A stretch of 64,000 bases of DNA from Dastarcus helophoroides (GCA_028583605.1 CM053337.1:24786162-24850161), one strand, 5' to 3'; positions 52,601-59,650 are shown, counted from the first letter of the stretch. Numbers and translations are program-made. The notes: generated by a model not told the origin, from the letters alone.

Positions 52601-55325
52601 TCGTGATTTCGATGAAAAGATGAATTTCAAGCAGAGAGTCGAAATTTTTTGGTAACAAATTTTGAGATATAAAATCAAGATTTCGAAAAAAAGCAAACTC
52701 TAAGAAACTAGTCTAAACTTTTGGAAAAGTAGATTTTATAAGGTTGGAATTTTCATAAAAATCCAAATGTTAAGGAAAATAAAGAAATTTGTAGAAATAG
52801 GCAAAATTTTAAGAGATCGGTTTGAAATATTCAAGTGAAACTTCAAGGAAATTCGAAATTTTTCAGTGAATATCGAATAAATTGAAAATTTCGCACAGAA
52901 AGTTGATTAGATGAAAGTTCAATTTTGATAAAAAGATTTAATTTTGAAAATTTTTGTTTTTAAATTTAAATTTTGATAAAAAAATCAAAATTTTAAGATA
53001 AAAAGAAACTAGGACGAAAATATCGAGATTTTTAGTAACACAAAGGATTGGATTTGAAATGAAATCAAAATTTCTAAAAAAGAATCAGTTTTGAAAATGC
53101 TATGTATATTTCGAAAAAAATCGCAAAAGCAAAAACAGATTTTGAAAAAAAAATTTTAATTTTCGAGAAAAAGATCGAAATTTTCAAAAAAATCAAAATT
53201 TCTAAAAAAATTCCAAATTTTATAAAAATTCGAAATTTTCCAGAGAAAGCCAACGTGCCATAAATTAAAGAATTTTTTTTTTGAAAAATCACGATATGTG
53301 AAAGAAATTGAAATTATCGACAAATGTCGAAATTTCAAGATAAGTACGAATTCTGAAGAAAAAATGAAAATTTCAATTGAATATAAATTTTAGGCGACTT
53401 TAAGAGCCAGCGGGCAAGTGCCCTACCCTGCCCTATTCTAGATGCGCTTATAATATACATAGTTTTAGCTACACAACTTGTATCATCTATGTTAAATATG
53501 GTAGTAGATCGTTTGAATTTGTTTTAAATTTATAATTCACGGTGATTGAAGACCATCTGTAAACTTAAATTGCAAGTTTAATCGTATGTCGTCCGTTAAG
53601 TACAATTCGCGTATAACTCATCGGCTGTACTTATCAAATTTGGATATTATAAAATCAAAATTTTAAAAAAACAAAAAGGCAAAAACGTAATTTTCACTTT
53701 AAAGTAAGAAATTAACCAAAGTAAAAGCTGAAACTGTAAAAAATTCAAAATTAAAAAAATCGTACTAAATCCTTAAAATATTGAGAATCGGTTGAAATTT
53801 TATTAAGGTTAAATTCAAAATATTTGAAAGAAAATGAATCTAGAAAAATTTCGAAAAATTTAATTTTTTAAAAATTAGGAAATTTATTTAATAATTTTCT
53901 CGACATTTCGATTCTTAAATGGAAGTGGTGGAGAAAAATATCCTTTGCAGAAAAATCTGATGTTATAGAAAATATTTATATAATTAAGTTAAATATGAAG
54001 AGGAAATCTAAATTTAGCGTTTGTATTGAAAAATGTAGTTTTACATGAAAGTGTAAAATAGAATACTATTAAAAAAACTGAAATTATATTTAAAGTCATT
54101 ATTTAGAAAATAAAATGAAAATCGTTCTGAAATGACATTTTGATCATGAAGTCAAAATTTTGGGGGAAAATATCAAAATTGCATTTCAAATCGCAATTTA
54201 GAAAAATATTACAGTTTTTATTAAAAAATTGGACTTTAACAAATTGTCAAGTTGAAAATTGAAAATTCGAAAAAAAACTAGAGGCGTTGAAAAAACCCAA
54301 AATTTCTTGAAAAAGTCAAAACTTTTACCTACGTGAAAAATTCCAAAAGAAAGTGAACGTGTAAAATTTATAAAATTTTAGATTTAATAAGAAAATCGAA
54401 ATTTTTAGATTCACAATTTGAAAAAAATAGACAATGAAAAAAATTCCTAATTTACAAATAATTTTCTGATTTAAATAATTTAAATTTAGTTTTAAATAGA
54501 AAATCAAAACACTTTACGTCCGAAAAAGTGTTAAACGTTTTTGTAGAGACAAATGGAAAATTAAAGTGATTTAATAATTAGTTAATTAATACAGCAATCG
54601 AAATGAACACTTCTCACTAAAAATCTTTTTGGGTAATTTTATTTAAAGCAACATTCCACAAATGGATTATCGAGATTATGACTTCAAGTTTAAATTATCT
54701 TTATTTTGTACATTTATCAGTCATCATTTTTTAGGGGACAGGCCCCCGCCTAGAAAAAAAATTTAGATACGCCAATGTTTAAGGACAAGGTGAATATTTT
54801 TTTCTGGAGTATATTTTAACAAAAACCCTGCAAAAAAACATATATTTTTAAGAAATAGGGGACCTCGTAAAGTTTCCTGCATGAAGGTCTATTGGTTCTT
54901 GGCCGCCACTGAATTTTATAACATTTTATCTACTTAACTAGATCTTAGTGACGATGGTTTTCAGTTATTCCAATTTGGAATTTACTTTTTTCCTTATGTC
55001 GCTCAATTCTTATACTTAAATACCGCAATTTCAGTACTTGCAGAGAATGAAGCAGTTGGGAAAAGAATTTATTATAGGAGACATCATCGGAAACTACGAA
55101 ATAATGGGACCCAATATCGCTAAAGTCTACTTCGATCGATGCAGAATGTTGACCCAAACACCGAAGAAGAAGAAAGCCAAAAAAGATTTCGGGTATAAAA
55201 TGTTTTCTATATACCGTATCACGAATCAGGAAAATAAGTTAATCATGCGTAATGTATGCAGGGACGGTCTTAGTCATTCGAGCACCGCGGACGAAATATT
55301 CTTTAGCATCCCTTATTCCCCATAG
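22469..55325 (+). CDS. LRRC74-like: LRRC74-like leucine-rich repeat protein (7 exons)
   Basis: Exons: 22469-22661, 22717-22838, 32218-32407, 33403-33660, 43182-43335, 43386-43581 and 55035-55325. The coding sum is 1404 bp, giving 467 aa plus TAG, with every junction in phase. The N-terminus is acidic (EEEGEEEEYEEEE). A YERYCKLLKIVPLSRIINNL block matches the conserved entry segment of LRRC74 proteins (human LRRC74A has about 490 aa). Then come ribonuclease-inhibitor-type LRRs (LEELDLSFNCLEDEGLGYLA, VKKLNLSHNDL, LKYLDLSWNRL), residues about 106-355. The C-terminus has a KKKKAKKDFG stretch and an EF-hand-like tail. Function in this family is poorly known; LRRs suggest a protein-binding scaffold. 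The start is the ATG in CGAAATGG; an upstream TTG-initiated extension was rejected. Introns carry many transposons. Confidence 0.85.
22717..22838 (+). CDS. LRRC74-like: LRRC74-like exon 2
   Basis: The acceptor CCTTTGTGTAG has a pyrimidine tract and restores the frame (G + AT = Asp). The alternative acceptors CAG at 22697 and 22700 do not. Encodes DSPPVVDDIGVERYERYCKL and then LKIVPLSRIINNLDKPVLNLK. The donor is AAAG|GTAACT, phase 0. Confidence 0.8.
23150..24546 (+). mobile_element. Tc1/mariner-superfamily element with ~54-bp TIRs
   Basis: Inverted termini of about 54 bp begin TACCGGGATATC at 23150 (to about 23203) and mirror at 24493-24546, differing at only about two positions. The flanks are TA on both sides (23148-23149, 24547-24548). 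The 1397-bp element contains a degenerate transposase. It inserted just at the start of an AT-rich repeat copy, since the sequence right after it (AACTAGCTGGTAGCAC) is that repeat's terminus. The high TIR identity despite a broken gene suggests fairly recent transposition, possibly in trans. Confidence 0.92.
23293..24350 (+). pseudogene. Mariner-like transposase, frameshifted and internally deleted
   Basis: The N-terminal HTH/DUF4817-type domain is at 23293-23652 (MPLTTQHKMFLIEAYFRTGA at the start, GAGRPRVRTEEVVNDVRQR near the end). The catalytic part continues in other frames: FFSDEAWFHLSGYINSQN (first Asp) at about 23760-23815, GATAHTTRENIAFLREFF at about 24030-24090, and MDYFILPYLKNK (third Asp region) at about 24150-24185. 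At the second catalytic position the sequence is QHGGATAHT where active relatives have QDGATAHT, so that Asp is gone. Stops at 23822 and a frameshift near 24090 confirm inactivity. Confidence 0.88.
24571..25530 (+). repeat. AT-rich interspersed repeat, copy 2, 5' part
   Basis: Begins CTACGTGAAAGAAAAATAAA then GGATTCTAGGGTCACCC, followed by T-rich words and the landmark CACAATGTCGA. It belongs with copies at 4033, 33703 and 44190. A later landmark of the same family (TGTAGTAAATTGGAC) appears at 27669, after the satellite, so the satellite may be an expansion inside this repeat. Confidence 0.55.
25540..26015 (+). repeat. Decamer-like repeat (TTTTGTCRAA)
   Basis: Degenerate units of about 10 bp such as TTTTGTCAAA, TTTTGTCGAA and TTTTGTTGAG follow one another for about 470 bp and grade directly into the heptamer array. 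They look like an ancestral or decayed form from which the homogeneous heptamer arose. Confidence 0.8.
26016..27060 (+). repeat. (GAATTTT)n heptanucleotide satellite, about 1 kb
   Basis: An almost pure tandem array of the 7-mer GAATTTT, roughly 140 units, with rare 6-mers (GAATTT). A variant patch at about 26606-26660 has GAATGTT and TTTTAGA/TTTTAAA units. It ends in a short inverted GAATTC-rich segment near 27024-27050. Because 7 is not a multiple of 3, all three - strand frames read the same stop-free heptapeptide cycle (K-I-Q-N-S-K-F), which makes a 126-codon ORF that is not a gene. On +, every frame has TGA. Confidence 0.97.
27060..27800 (+). repeat. Decayed satellite edge and T-rich repeat
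   Basis: To about 27270 there are variant units (GAATTGGGAATTGGGAATT and TTTGTTGAATTTT). From 27400 the T-rich interspersed repeat resumes, including the GTGTAGTAAATTGGAC landmark at 27669 shared with 34804, 47781 and 48138. Confidence 0.6.
28070..28252 (+). pseudogene. Short basic ORF remnant, unrecognised
   Basis: A 60-codon open frame without ATG start, between TGA (28067) and TAA (28250). The product begins ERKKRLREIENRESSELSTN and contains TKTEHSRRYCEHVKMRKLKG. The region 27820-28260 is richer in G+C than its surroundings. Repeated Arg/Lys/Glu helices of this kind occur at the N-terminus of several insect mobile-element proteins, but I cannot assign a family. It could also be chance. 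Confidence 0.25.
31560..32120. repeat. AT-rich repeat with strand-bias switch
   Basis: T-rich on + up to about 31800, then A-rich. The switch region (GAACTATATAAAACGATTTC-like, then AGACTTATCCAAATTTCGAT) recurs at about 48755-48795 with the same order of flanking words, including GCCTGTT upstream. The switch is therefore a property of the repeat family. Confidence 0.6.
32218..32407 (+). CDS. LRRC74-like: LRRC74-like exon 3
   Basis: Acceptor CTTTTTTCTAG, donor CCAAAAG|GTAAAT, entering in phase 0 and leaving in phase 1. Encodes FYGLTYKQCRAVLDALVVNG, then VRELILEENWLDAVAVKLIS and LKILNLKECRIGPKG, the first LRR units. The FYGL segment corresponds to the HHGL-type entry of vertebrate LRRC74. Confidence 0.9.
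32760..33200 (-). pseudogene. RTE/Jockey-type LINE C-terminal fragment
   Basis: On the - strand it encodes ISGYIKDLI, a stop, RNKYMSTQSKVPIYKSIVRP, VLTYAAESLAETLKTK, then LRDKIRSAVIREEPDI, a stop, and RSRPKYWRDYIDRMWDD with WAKWAKEEKP. This is the standard sequence after the RT palm in many insect LINEs (IYKTIIRPVLTYASE-type). It is a different family from the two CR1/Jockey copies above. Two in-frame stops and the missing RT core make it a fossil. Confidence 0.82.
33250..33353. mobile_element. Foldback MITE, single right arm (copy 2)
   Basis: Contains CAGTATCTCTCTGAAGATGA, then TAGAGCAATCGTTGTTGTGC, then TTGGTTTCCAGGGACAATAT, collinear with the right arm of the copy at 51507-51780. The left arm is missing; the sequence to its left is a GA-rich run and the LINE fragment. 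Confidence 0.75.
33403..33660 (+). CDS. LRRC74-like: LRRC74-like exon 4
   Basis: Acceptor CACCTTCTAG, donor CCTGCTG|GTAATT, entering and leaving in phase 1. Encodes the core LRRs: AEYLAAGIAGSEVLEELDLS, then NCLEDEGLGYLAEPLIDNF, VKKLNLSHNDLTSEG and IEDLNLGWNKFNDPAG. The unspliced reading frame runs a few codons into the intron and stops. Confidence 0.93.
33703..36020 (+). repeat. AT-rich interspersed repeat, copy 3
   Basis: Begins GGCACCCCCGTCTACGTGG then AAAAATAAAAAGGATTCTTG, 43 bp after the exon 4 donor, then CACAATGTCTACC, and later ATGTAGTAAACTGAACTTTT at 34804. An island at 35000-35300 is not repetitive and may be a foreign insertion; I found no frame in it. Confidence 0.55.
36665..36682 (+). 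repeat. G-run, possible G-quadruplex
   Basis: GGGGGGGTGGGGGGGGGG is an isolated G-run in very AT-rich DNA, 68 bp left of the mariner insertion. It could form a quadruplex and is likely to be unstable or error-prone in sequencing. Confidence 0.75.
36750..38044 (-). mobile_element. mariner element nested in a hAT element
   Basis: Inverted termini CCAGGTCATTC at 36750 and GAATGGACTGT ending at 38044, followed inward by TCCATAGGATAAG- and TCCTATGGAATT-type sequence, with TA on both sides (36748-36749, 38045-38046). The length is 1295 bp, the normal size for mariner. It carries a transposase on the - strand that is open for 313 codons. It is the youngest-looking insertion in this stretch, since its gene is nearly intact while the host hAT is degenerate. 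Confidence 0.93.
36887..37828 (-). pseudogene. mariner transposase, nearly intact, DD34E variant
   Basis: 313 residues (usual length about 345). Domains: residual HTH with GRTSTNGAERKGRPNE (residues about 39-54), linker WVPREL (107-112), first catalytic Asp in TMDETWLHYY (D146), second in HQDNASCHKS (D240), and YSPDLDPGELFLF where mariners have YSPDLAPSDYFLF. The third catalytic residue, 34 residues after D240, is therefore Glu275 rather than Asp. No ATG opens the frame; the natural N-terminus is visible upstream (ATG AAT TTC GAG TTT) but displaced by a frameshift near 37840. Probably inactive. Confidence 0.9.
40805..42780 (-). repeat. A-rich degenerate repeat block
   Basis: Dense AAAGTCGAAATTT and TTTTGAAAAA words, the complement of the T-rich blocks. 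No frame, TIR or landmark boundary found. ORFs at 41856-42044 and 42203-42481 are low complexity. Confidence 0.5.
42907..42953. mobile_element. Solo outer arm of the foldback MITE
   Basis: TTTTGGTGGAACGGGTTGGT, then CCTTGATTATC, is the inverted counterpart of the right outer segment of copy 1 (3917-3953). No inner palindrome follows, so this is a broken end or a recombination remnant. Confidence 0.6.
43182..43335 (+). CDS. LRRC74-like: LRRC74-like exon 5
   Basis: Acceptor TATTTTGCAG, donor GGAATAG|GTATTT, entering in phase 1 and leaving in phase 2. Encodes GNRKFGAGLKKNSGIVRFNL, CWNGISTEPAFKPLVPFLKN and TTLKYLDLSWNR, two more LRR units. The next intron is only 50 bp. Confidence 0.9.
43386..43581 (+). 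CDS. LRRC74-like: LRRC74-like exon 6
   Basis: Acceptor CGTTTTGTAG, donor AAACCG|GTCAGT, entering in phase 2 and leaving in phase 0. Encodes LRGRCVEQLKNTIISSKNLL, then ELNIAGNPITTDEAEDIASL and a VDMSCIVFTKEVKP end of the LRR domain, equivalent to the LFLNPI..AG..LL region and MEELDIS strand of LRRC74A. Confidence 0.9.
43582..44189 (+). other. LRRC74-like intron 6, unassigned first part
   Basis: Balanced-composition sequence with a GGTAGTTCAGCTACC hairpin near 44000 and CTGGAGGGCTGCCTGAATTT nearby. It could be a SINE or other short element, but I see no A/B boxes or tail that would settle it. Confidence 0.3.
44437..47043 (-). mobile_element. Long-TIR DNA transposon carrying a 553-aa DDE-like ORF
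   Basis: Two arms of about 185 bp (44437-44619 and 46858-47043) are near-identical inverted repeats starting CACAGGCCCAC. The flanks are TTA on both sides (44434-44436, 47044-47046). The 2607-bp element has one long gene on the - strand that ends just inside the left arm (stop at 44622). A CACAG-type terminus and a 3-bp TSD are reminiscent of the CMC (CACTA/Mirage/Chapaev) group; that assignment is inference. High arm identity suggests recent activity. Confidence 0.88.
44622..46448 (-). CDS. Putative DDE transposase of the long-TIR element (N-terminal frameshift)
   Basis: The main ORF is 46283-44622 (553 aa). In-frame sequence before it, from ATG at 46448, encodes MDSSTENFAETSSTRGNHKC and FCYVCAKYIGIKN, which fits the Cys-pair N-terminus; a 1-base shift near 46303 separates the two. 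Cys pairs CGSC (C16/C19) and CYFC (C52/C55) follow. Then an acidic linker (about 85-150) and a catalytic-like core: LFIDSSQQSLKAVLLHN (D241), VCGDLKILSMILGQ (D295), YPCYLC (C314/C317), PPLHIKLG, and FSEEQGERFHQD (E489-E493). The D, D, CxxC, E order matches cut-and-paste transposases of the CMC/hAT type. The protein is known to me only as a widespread uncharacterised arthropod family; transposase function is inferred. It ends in a basic tail. Confidence 0.75.
47695..48400 (+). repeat. Tandem duplication, about 355-bp unit, two copies
   Basis: Units starting CAACTTTTGACAATTTCTGA at 47695 and 48048 run in parallel through ATGTAGTAAACTGA (47781, 48138) and TTTTTCAGAATTTGATT. The offset is 353-357 bp. 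It lies inside the AT-rich repeat and is probably a local duplication in this copy. Confidence 0.75.
49769..49868. mobile_element. hAT-like solo terminus with hairpin
   Basis: The right boundary ends TTCGGTTCGAAGCCCTG at 49868, the complement of a CAGGGCTTCGAACC-type hAT end. Inside it AACCGTTATTTTT and AAAAATAACGGTT pair as a hairpin. I found no matching left end, so this is either a truncated element or an end whose partner has diverged. Confidence 0.4.
51507..51780. mobile_element. Foldback MITE, most complete copy (copy 3)
   Basis: Arms of about 100 bp at roughly 51552-51655 and 51671-51772 are near-perfect reverse complements: CAAATATTGTCCCCTGAAAC and AACGCGTTTCAATAGC at the left, TATCGAAACGCGTTACAGC and TCAGAGGACAAGATTTG at the right. 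They are separated by about 15 bp (TAACATGAGA). A TTTTGGTGGAA outer segment lies to the left. The RNA or single strand would form a long hairpin. No ORF. Confidence 0.88.
52200..54650 (-). repeat. A-rich degenerate repeat block
   Basis: Low-complexity AAATTTCGA/AAAGTC words with no gene. About 53395-53640 is a more complex patch that includes GCCCTACCCTGCCC, shared with 40690, the subterminal part of a TIR family. ORFs here (52387-52623, 53074-53292) are composition artefacts. Confidence 0.5.
54880..54912. mobile_element. hAT-like terminus GGCCGCCACTG
   Basis: TTCTTGGCCGCCACTG is the complement of a CAGTGGCGGCC end, close to the ends of the hAT element at 36096-40796. GACCTCGTAAAG upstream of it matches the GGCCTCGCAAAG subterminal block at 40743. 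The left partner was not found in the window. Confidence 0.45.
55035..55325 (+). CDS. LRRC74-like: LRRC74-like terminal exon 7
   Basis: The acceptor CCGCAATTTCAG continues in phase 0 from exon 6. Encodes YLQRMKQLGKEFIIGDIIGN, then the basic TPKKKKAKKDFG, then a tail with ENKLIMRNVCRDGL and TADEIFFSI that resembles the entering half of a degenerate EF-hand. TAG is at 55323-55325. A GGTAACT donor-like site overlaps the stop but would not alter it. No AATAAA was seen in the next 200 bp. Confidence 0.85.
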   Translation, partial: YLQRMKQLGKEFIIGDIIGNYEIMGPNIAKVYFDRCRMLTQTPKKKKAKKDFGYKMFSIYRITNQENKLIMRNVCRDGLSHSSTADEIFFSIPYSP

Positions 55326-55379
55326 GTAACTAATATAGTTAAATCGGAAGTTATTGGCAAAACTAAAGTTAAAATCTTT

Positions 55380-57995
55380 TTTAACTTCTTTCTTCGAAAT
55401 TTAGAATTCAAATTTTTGAACTTTTTTTGTACAGTTTTACTTTGAACACCTCTCATGAAAACTTTTTTGAAATTCTGGAATATTTTTCAAATTTCTACAT
55501 TTTTAGACATTTTCTTTTACTTGACTTTTTAAATTTCGACTATTTTCCAAATTGCTAAATTTTTCAAAATTTCAACTATTTTAAAATTTAGATTTTTTAA
55601 TAATTTAGGTTTTTGGATAATGTATGCTATGTTATTTAAAAAATTTAATTTCGACTTGCTTCAAATTTTCGACCCATTTTTTCAAAATTTGGTTTTTTTT
55701 CGGTCAAAACTTTTTTAAAAATGTTGATTTGGAACAAATTTGATTTTTTCAGGATTTTGATTATTTTAACTTGCAAATTTTTGTTAAACCTGCCGCCTTC
55801 TTTAAATTTTGATTTTTCAAAATTTAGAATTTCTAGAAAATTTCAAATTAACTTTGTTGATAATCTCGACATTTTTTCAAAATTTTCAGTCCTTTTGAAA
55901 ATCCTACTTTCTTTTTGATAATATCTAGTTTTTAGAAGCTATTCTTTTTAATTTCACCTTTTCAAAATTTCGATTTTTCTTAAATCTCAACATTTATCCA
56001 AAAAATTGACTTTTGAATTCTAAAATATTTCCTTTTTGTCAAAACTTTAATTTGTTTTTTGAAGATTTGGTAAAATTTCAACCTTTTTTGAAAATTTTGA
56101 TTCTTTTAAATCTCAAGTTTTTCTTTTTTTAAATTTCGACATTTTTCCAAATTTCGACTTTTGAAAATCATGTGTTTTTTAAAAATTATGATCTTTTTTT
56201 GCAAATTAGTAGCACATCTTTTGAAAATTTCTAGTTTTTTCAAATCTCGACGTTTCTTCACAATTACTCCTTTTCAAAAATTTTCGATCATTTAGCAAAA
56301 TTTCAACTTCCTTAATAATTTCAAAACCTCGGCTTTTTGAAAATTTTTAATAATATCGCCTTTTTATAAATATTTCCATATTTTTTACAACTTTGGCTTT
56401 TCTTCAAAATTGTGAGCTCTTTAAATTTTCGACTTTTTTTCAATTATCTTATATCAAAATTTCGACTTTTTTTCACGTTTTGTCTTCTATATATACAAAC
56501 ATTTTTTAAAGATTTAGTTTAGTTTAAAAAATTAGTAATACGACTCCAAAAATTGCGACTTTTAAATCTTTTTATTTTAACATTTCGCTTTTTTTTAATT
56601 ACCGTCTATTTTTCAAAATGTTCACTTTTCGAAAATTTCGACTTTTTTTTTGAAAGATTCAATTATTTTTCAAATCTTTTTATTCCAACATTTCGGTTTT
56701 TATTAATTATCGGTTGTTTTTCAAAAAGTTCACTTTTCAGAAATGTCGAATTTTTTCAAAGCTCGATATTTTTTCAAAATTGTTTTTTTTAATTTGCTGT
56801 CAAGTTTTTAAAAATTAAAAACTTTTTTCAAATTTCTCCTCAAAAATTTCGATTTTATTTTTAAAACTCTTGCTTTTTTATAAAATTTCGATTATCTTTC
56901 AGATCTTTATATTTCAACATTTCGCTTTTTTTTTAATTATCGACTATTTTTCAAAAAGTTCACTTTTCAGAAATGTCGATTTTTTTCAAATCTCGATGTT
57001 ATTTCAAAATTGGTTTTTTAAATTTTCTGTTAAGTTCTTAAAAATTGCAAACTATTTTCAAATTTCTCTTCAAAATTTCGATTTTATTTTTAAAAATCTT
57101 GCTTTTTTTTGAAAATTTGGATTATCCTTTAAATCTTTTTATTTCAACATTTCGCTCTTTTTTAATTATCGACGATTTTTCAAAATGTTCACCTTTCGAA
57201 AATTTTGACTTTTTTTAAAAATTTCCATTATCTTTTAAATCTTATTTCAACATTTAGCTTTTTTAAATTATCGACTATCTTTCGAAGAGTTTACTTTTCA
57301 GGAATCTGAAATTTTTTCAAATCTCGATATTTTTTAAAATTACTTTTTTAAATTTTCTGCTAAATTTTTAAAATTTGCAAACTTTTTTCAAATTTCTTTT
57401 CAAAATTTCGATTTTATTTTTAAAAATCTTGCTTTTTTTGTAAATTTCAACTTCTTATGAAATTTTCGATATTTTTCAAAATTTGGACCTTTGGCAAAAT
57501 TTCTTTTTTTTTTAATTTTTGACTAACATGTTCGAAATATTAACCCTTTTAAAAATTTTGAATTTTTTCTCCCAAAAAATTTTATTGATTTCTTTTAACA
57601 TTCTAAATTTTTAAAAAATTTCCACCCTCTAAAATTTCGACTTATTAAATGTTTTGACATTTGTCAATTTTTTTTTAATTCTTAAGTTTTCCAAAACTTT
57701 TTGCTTTGAAAATTTCGAACTTTTAAAATCGTTAATATTTTCCTCAAAATTAGTTTACACCCGAAGATTTGAATTCGGATATTTCTTTGAAATTCCAGCT
57801 TTAATTTCGTAAATTCGATATTTATTTGATCTTTAACTTCAATCTCAAAATTTAGTCCTCTTTTAGAAATTGGTACCATGTTTTTTTTAATTTCTTGTGT
57901 TTTTCAACATCTCAACATTGCTCAAATTTCATGTTTAAAAATTTTCGACTATTTTTCAAAATTGCAACTTCCATAAAAATCTCAAAATGTTCACA
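55380..57995 (+). repeat. T-rich degenerate repeat block
   Basis: TTTCGAC/TTTTTGAAAATTT words throughout, with no coding potential. ORFs at 55721, 56553, 56870 and 57682 are low complexity. It includes the ordered tandem array at about 56545-57480. Confidence 0.55.
56545..57480 (+). repeat. Tandem array with higher-order periodicity
   Basis: AACATTTCG-type markers lie at about 56579, 56688, 56916, 57146 and 57247. Spacings of about 109, 228, 230 and 101 bp suggest a two-part unit of about 230 bp. Each long unit carries AATTATCG, TTTTTCAAAAAGTTCACTTT, TCAGAAATGTCGA, TTTTCTGTTAAGTT-like and TTTTTAAAAATCTTGCTTTT segments in the same order. Confidence 0.75.
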
Positions 57996-58001
57996 TTGTC
58001 A

Positions 58002-58115
58002 AAAACTGAAATACAAATCTTGCCCCCTGAAACTAAGAAAGATTAAAAAACACAACTACTCTAACACAATTCGACAGCCGAGCTATCATCTTCAGAGAGA
58101 TACAGAGAGATAAAA
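58002..58115. mobile_element. Foldback MITE, single left arm (copy 4)
   Basis: ACTGAAATACAAATCTTGCC, CCCTGAAACTAAGAAAGATT and AGCTATCATCTTCAGAGAGA follow the left arm of copy 3 in order. The right arm is missing and the sequence passes straight into T-rich repeat. Confidence 0.75.
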
Positions 58116-58420
58116 AAAACATTTTCAAAAAGTTTAACCTTTTATAAATATTTAATATTTTGTTGAATAATTTTATTTAACATTTCTGCGACCCAGTTTG
58201 GAAATATTTAAATTTTTAGTAATGAACTGGGCCGCAGAAACATAACATTGCCGACCAATAAGAGTCTACCATGAAGAATATTGAATATTTTTCAAAATTT
58301 TGGCTCCTTTTATCTCTACATCAAAATTTCGATTTCATTTTAAAAGTTTGCCCTGTTTTGAAAATACATATGGACATTTTTTAAAGTTTTAGTCTATTTT
58401 CTAAAAATCAGCATCGACCC

Positions 58421-58554
58421 TATATGTAATTCGCTGGTTTCTTCTTTATGGACTGTATAATTTATGATGAATAAATAATTGACACTTTCTTTCTAATCGT
58501 GAATTATTTTTTGTTGTTGTTATGATAACAATACAATATCGAATATACCGCCCA
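58421..58554 (-). repeat. BEL/Pao 3' LTR
   Basis: TATATGTAATTCGCTGGTTT on + opens a repeat that matches 62618-62748 with a few substitutions and a small indel. The - strand start has TATTCG where the other LTR has TGTTCG. Confidence 0.82.
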
Positions 58555-58689
58555 CCTTGAAATTTGAAGCTTTCAATGCAATGAAAGATAATAAAATATA
58601 ATAAACATTATAAATAACAATGAACAATATCAGTCAATGAACATAAGCAAATGTAAAACATAACTACAATGAAATCTGCTAATTTGTTG

Positions 58690-58990
58690 CTTATTTAGTC
58701 ATCTAGTGGCAAAATGCATAGTTTGTTAACAGCACGCTTCACAGATGCACTTGCTGTTTTTACTAGTACCACGCACACTCCTTTGTTTTTTCCTGGGTAT
58801 AGCTTCACTATTCGTCCTAGTTTCCACTTTAATGGCGGCAGATTTTTTTCTTTTAATAATACCATCTGAATAACTTGGACATTGGGTTTGTTCATTTTCC
58901 ATTTTGAGCGACCTTGTAGGTAGCCTAGGTACTCCGATGACCACCTTTTCCAAAAGTGCTGCAAAAATAACTGGAGATGGTTCCACCGTT
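58690..58990 (-). pseudogene. BEL/Pao integrase C-terminal (DUF5641-like) end
   Basis: Encodes QHFWKRWSSEYLGYLQGRSK, then WKLGRIVKLYPGKNKGVCVV and VKRAVNKLCILPLDD, the standard end of BEL/Pao pol (WxLGRV...PGxDG.VRVV..KT..G...RP..KLC.LP). The upstream part is in a second frame. Confidence 0.88.
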
Positions 58991-59299
58991 TTAATGAAGT
59001 GATGACTTCATTAGTAAGATGTGGCTCTGGAATGGCTTGAAAAGAGCCTCCTATTGTAAAATAAGCTGGAGTAAGTGCTGATAAATCATTGGGGTCGCTT
59101 GAAAGTGGTGTTAAGGGATGTGAGTTTAGACAACTTGTACTAAAAATGTGTAATACTCTTCGAACGTAAATACAGAGTTGCCTGTTATTCTCTTCATGTG
59201 ATATTTAAATGACTTTATTGAAGCTTCCCAAATTCCACCAAATGTGGAGGATCGCGCTGGAATGAAATGCCAAGAAATGCCTTCATTTGCTGTGTAGGT

Positions 59300-59650
59300 T
59301 TATACGGTGTTCCAGTGATTATCTGAACTGAGAAAGGCTTCCACTTCCTTCAATGTCTTGTTAGCCTTGATGGAATTACTTGCGTTGTCTGAGAAAATGT
59401 TCGCACACTTACCTCGGCGAGCTGTAAATCGTTTCAAGGCTGCAATGAAGACTTCTGTCCTGAGACTAGAAACTAACTCCAAATGAATTGCCTTTGTGGA
59501 TGAACAAATAAATAAGGCGACATAACAAGGATATGTGTGAATACGACCACGTTTGTGGCTTTCCTTCAAAGTAATTGGTCCTGCATAGTCAACGCCGATG
59601 TTCAAGAAAGGTCTTGATTGTGTAATTATTTCCTCTGGTAGATCTCCCAT
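59300..59650 (-). pseudogene. BEL/Pao integrase core
   Basis: Encodes GDLPEEIITQSRPFLNIGVD, YAGPITLKESHKRGR, then KAIHLELVSSLRTEVFIAAL and IFSDNASNSIKANK. The first two catalytic Asp residues (GVDYAGP, SDNASN) are visible; the Glu region is cut by a stop. Confidence 0.9.

Larger units (their letters stand above)
50655..54777. mobile_element. TIR element with CATTGGCGTAT ends (candidate)
   Basis: The left end is CATTGGCGTATATAGAGGGG and the right end, ending at 54777, is the complement of CATTGGCGTATCTA. C/G-rich blocks lie inside each end. No clear target duplication was found. The interior is A-rich low complexity plus foldback MITE copy 3, and no transposase is visible. Similar right ends at about 40720 (CTAGCTACGCCTATG) and about 53455 (CTAGATGCGCTTAT) suggest nested or related copies, so the exact partner of the left end is uncertain. 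Confidence 0.5.
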
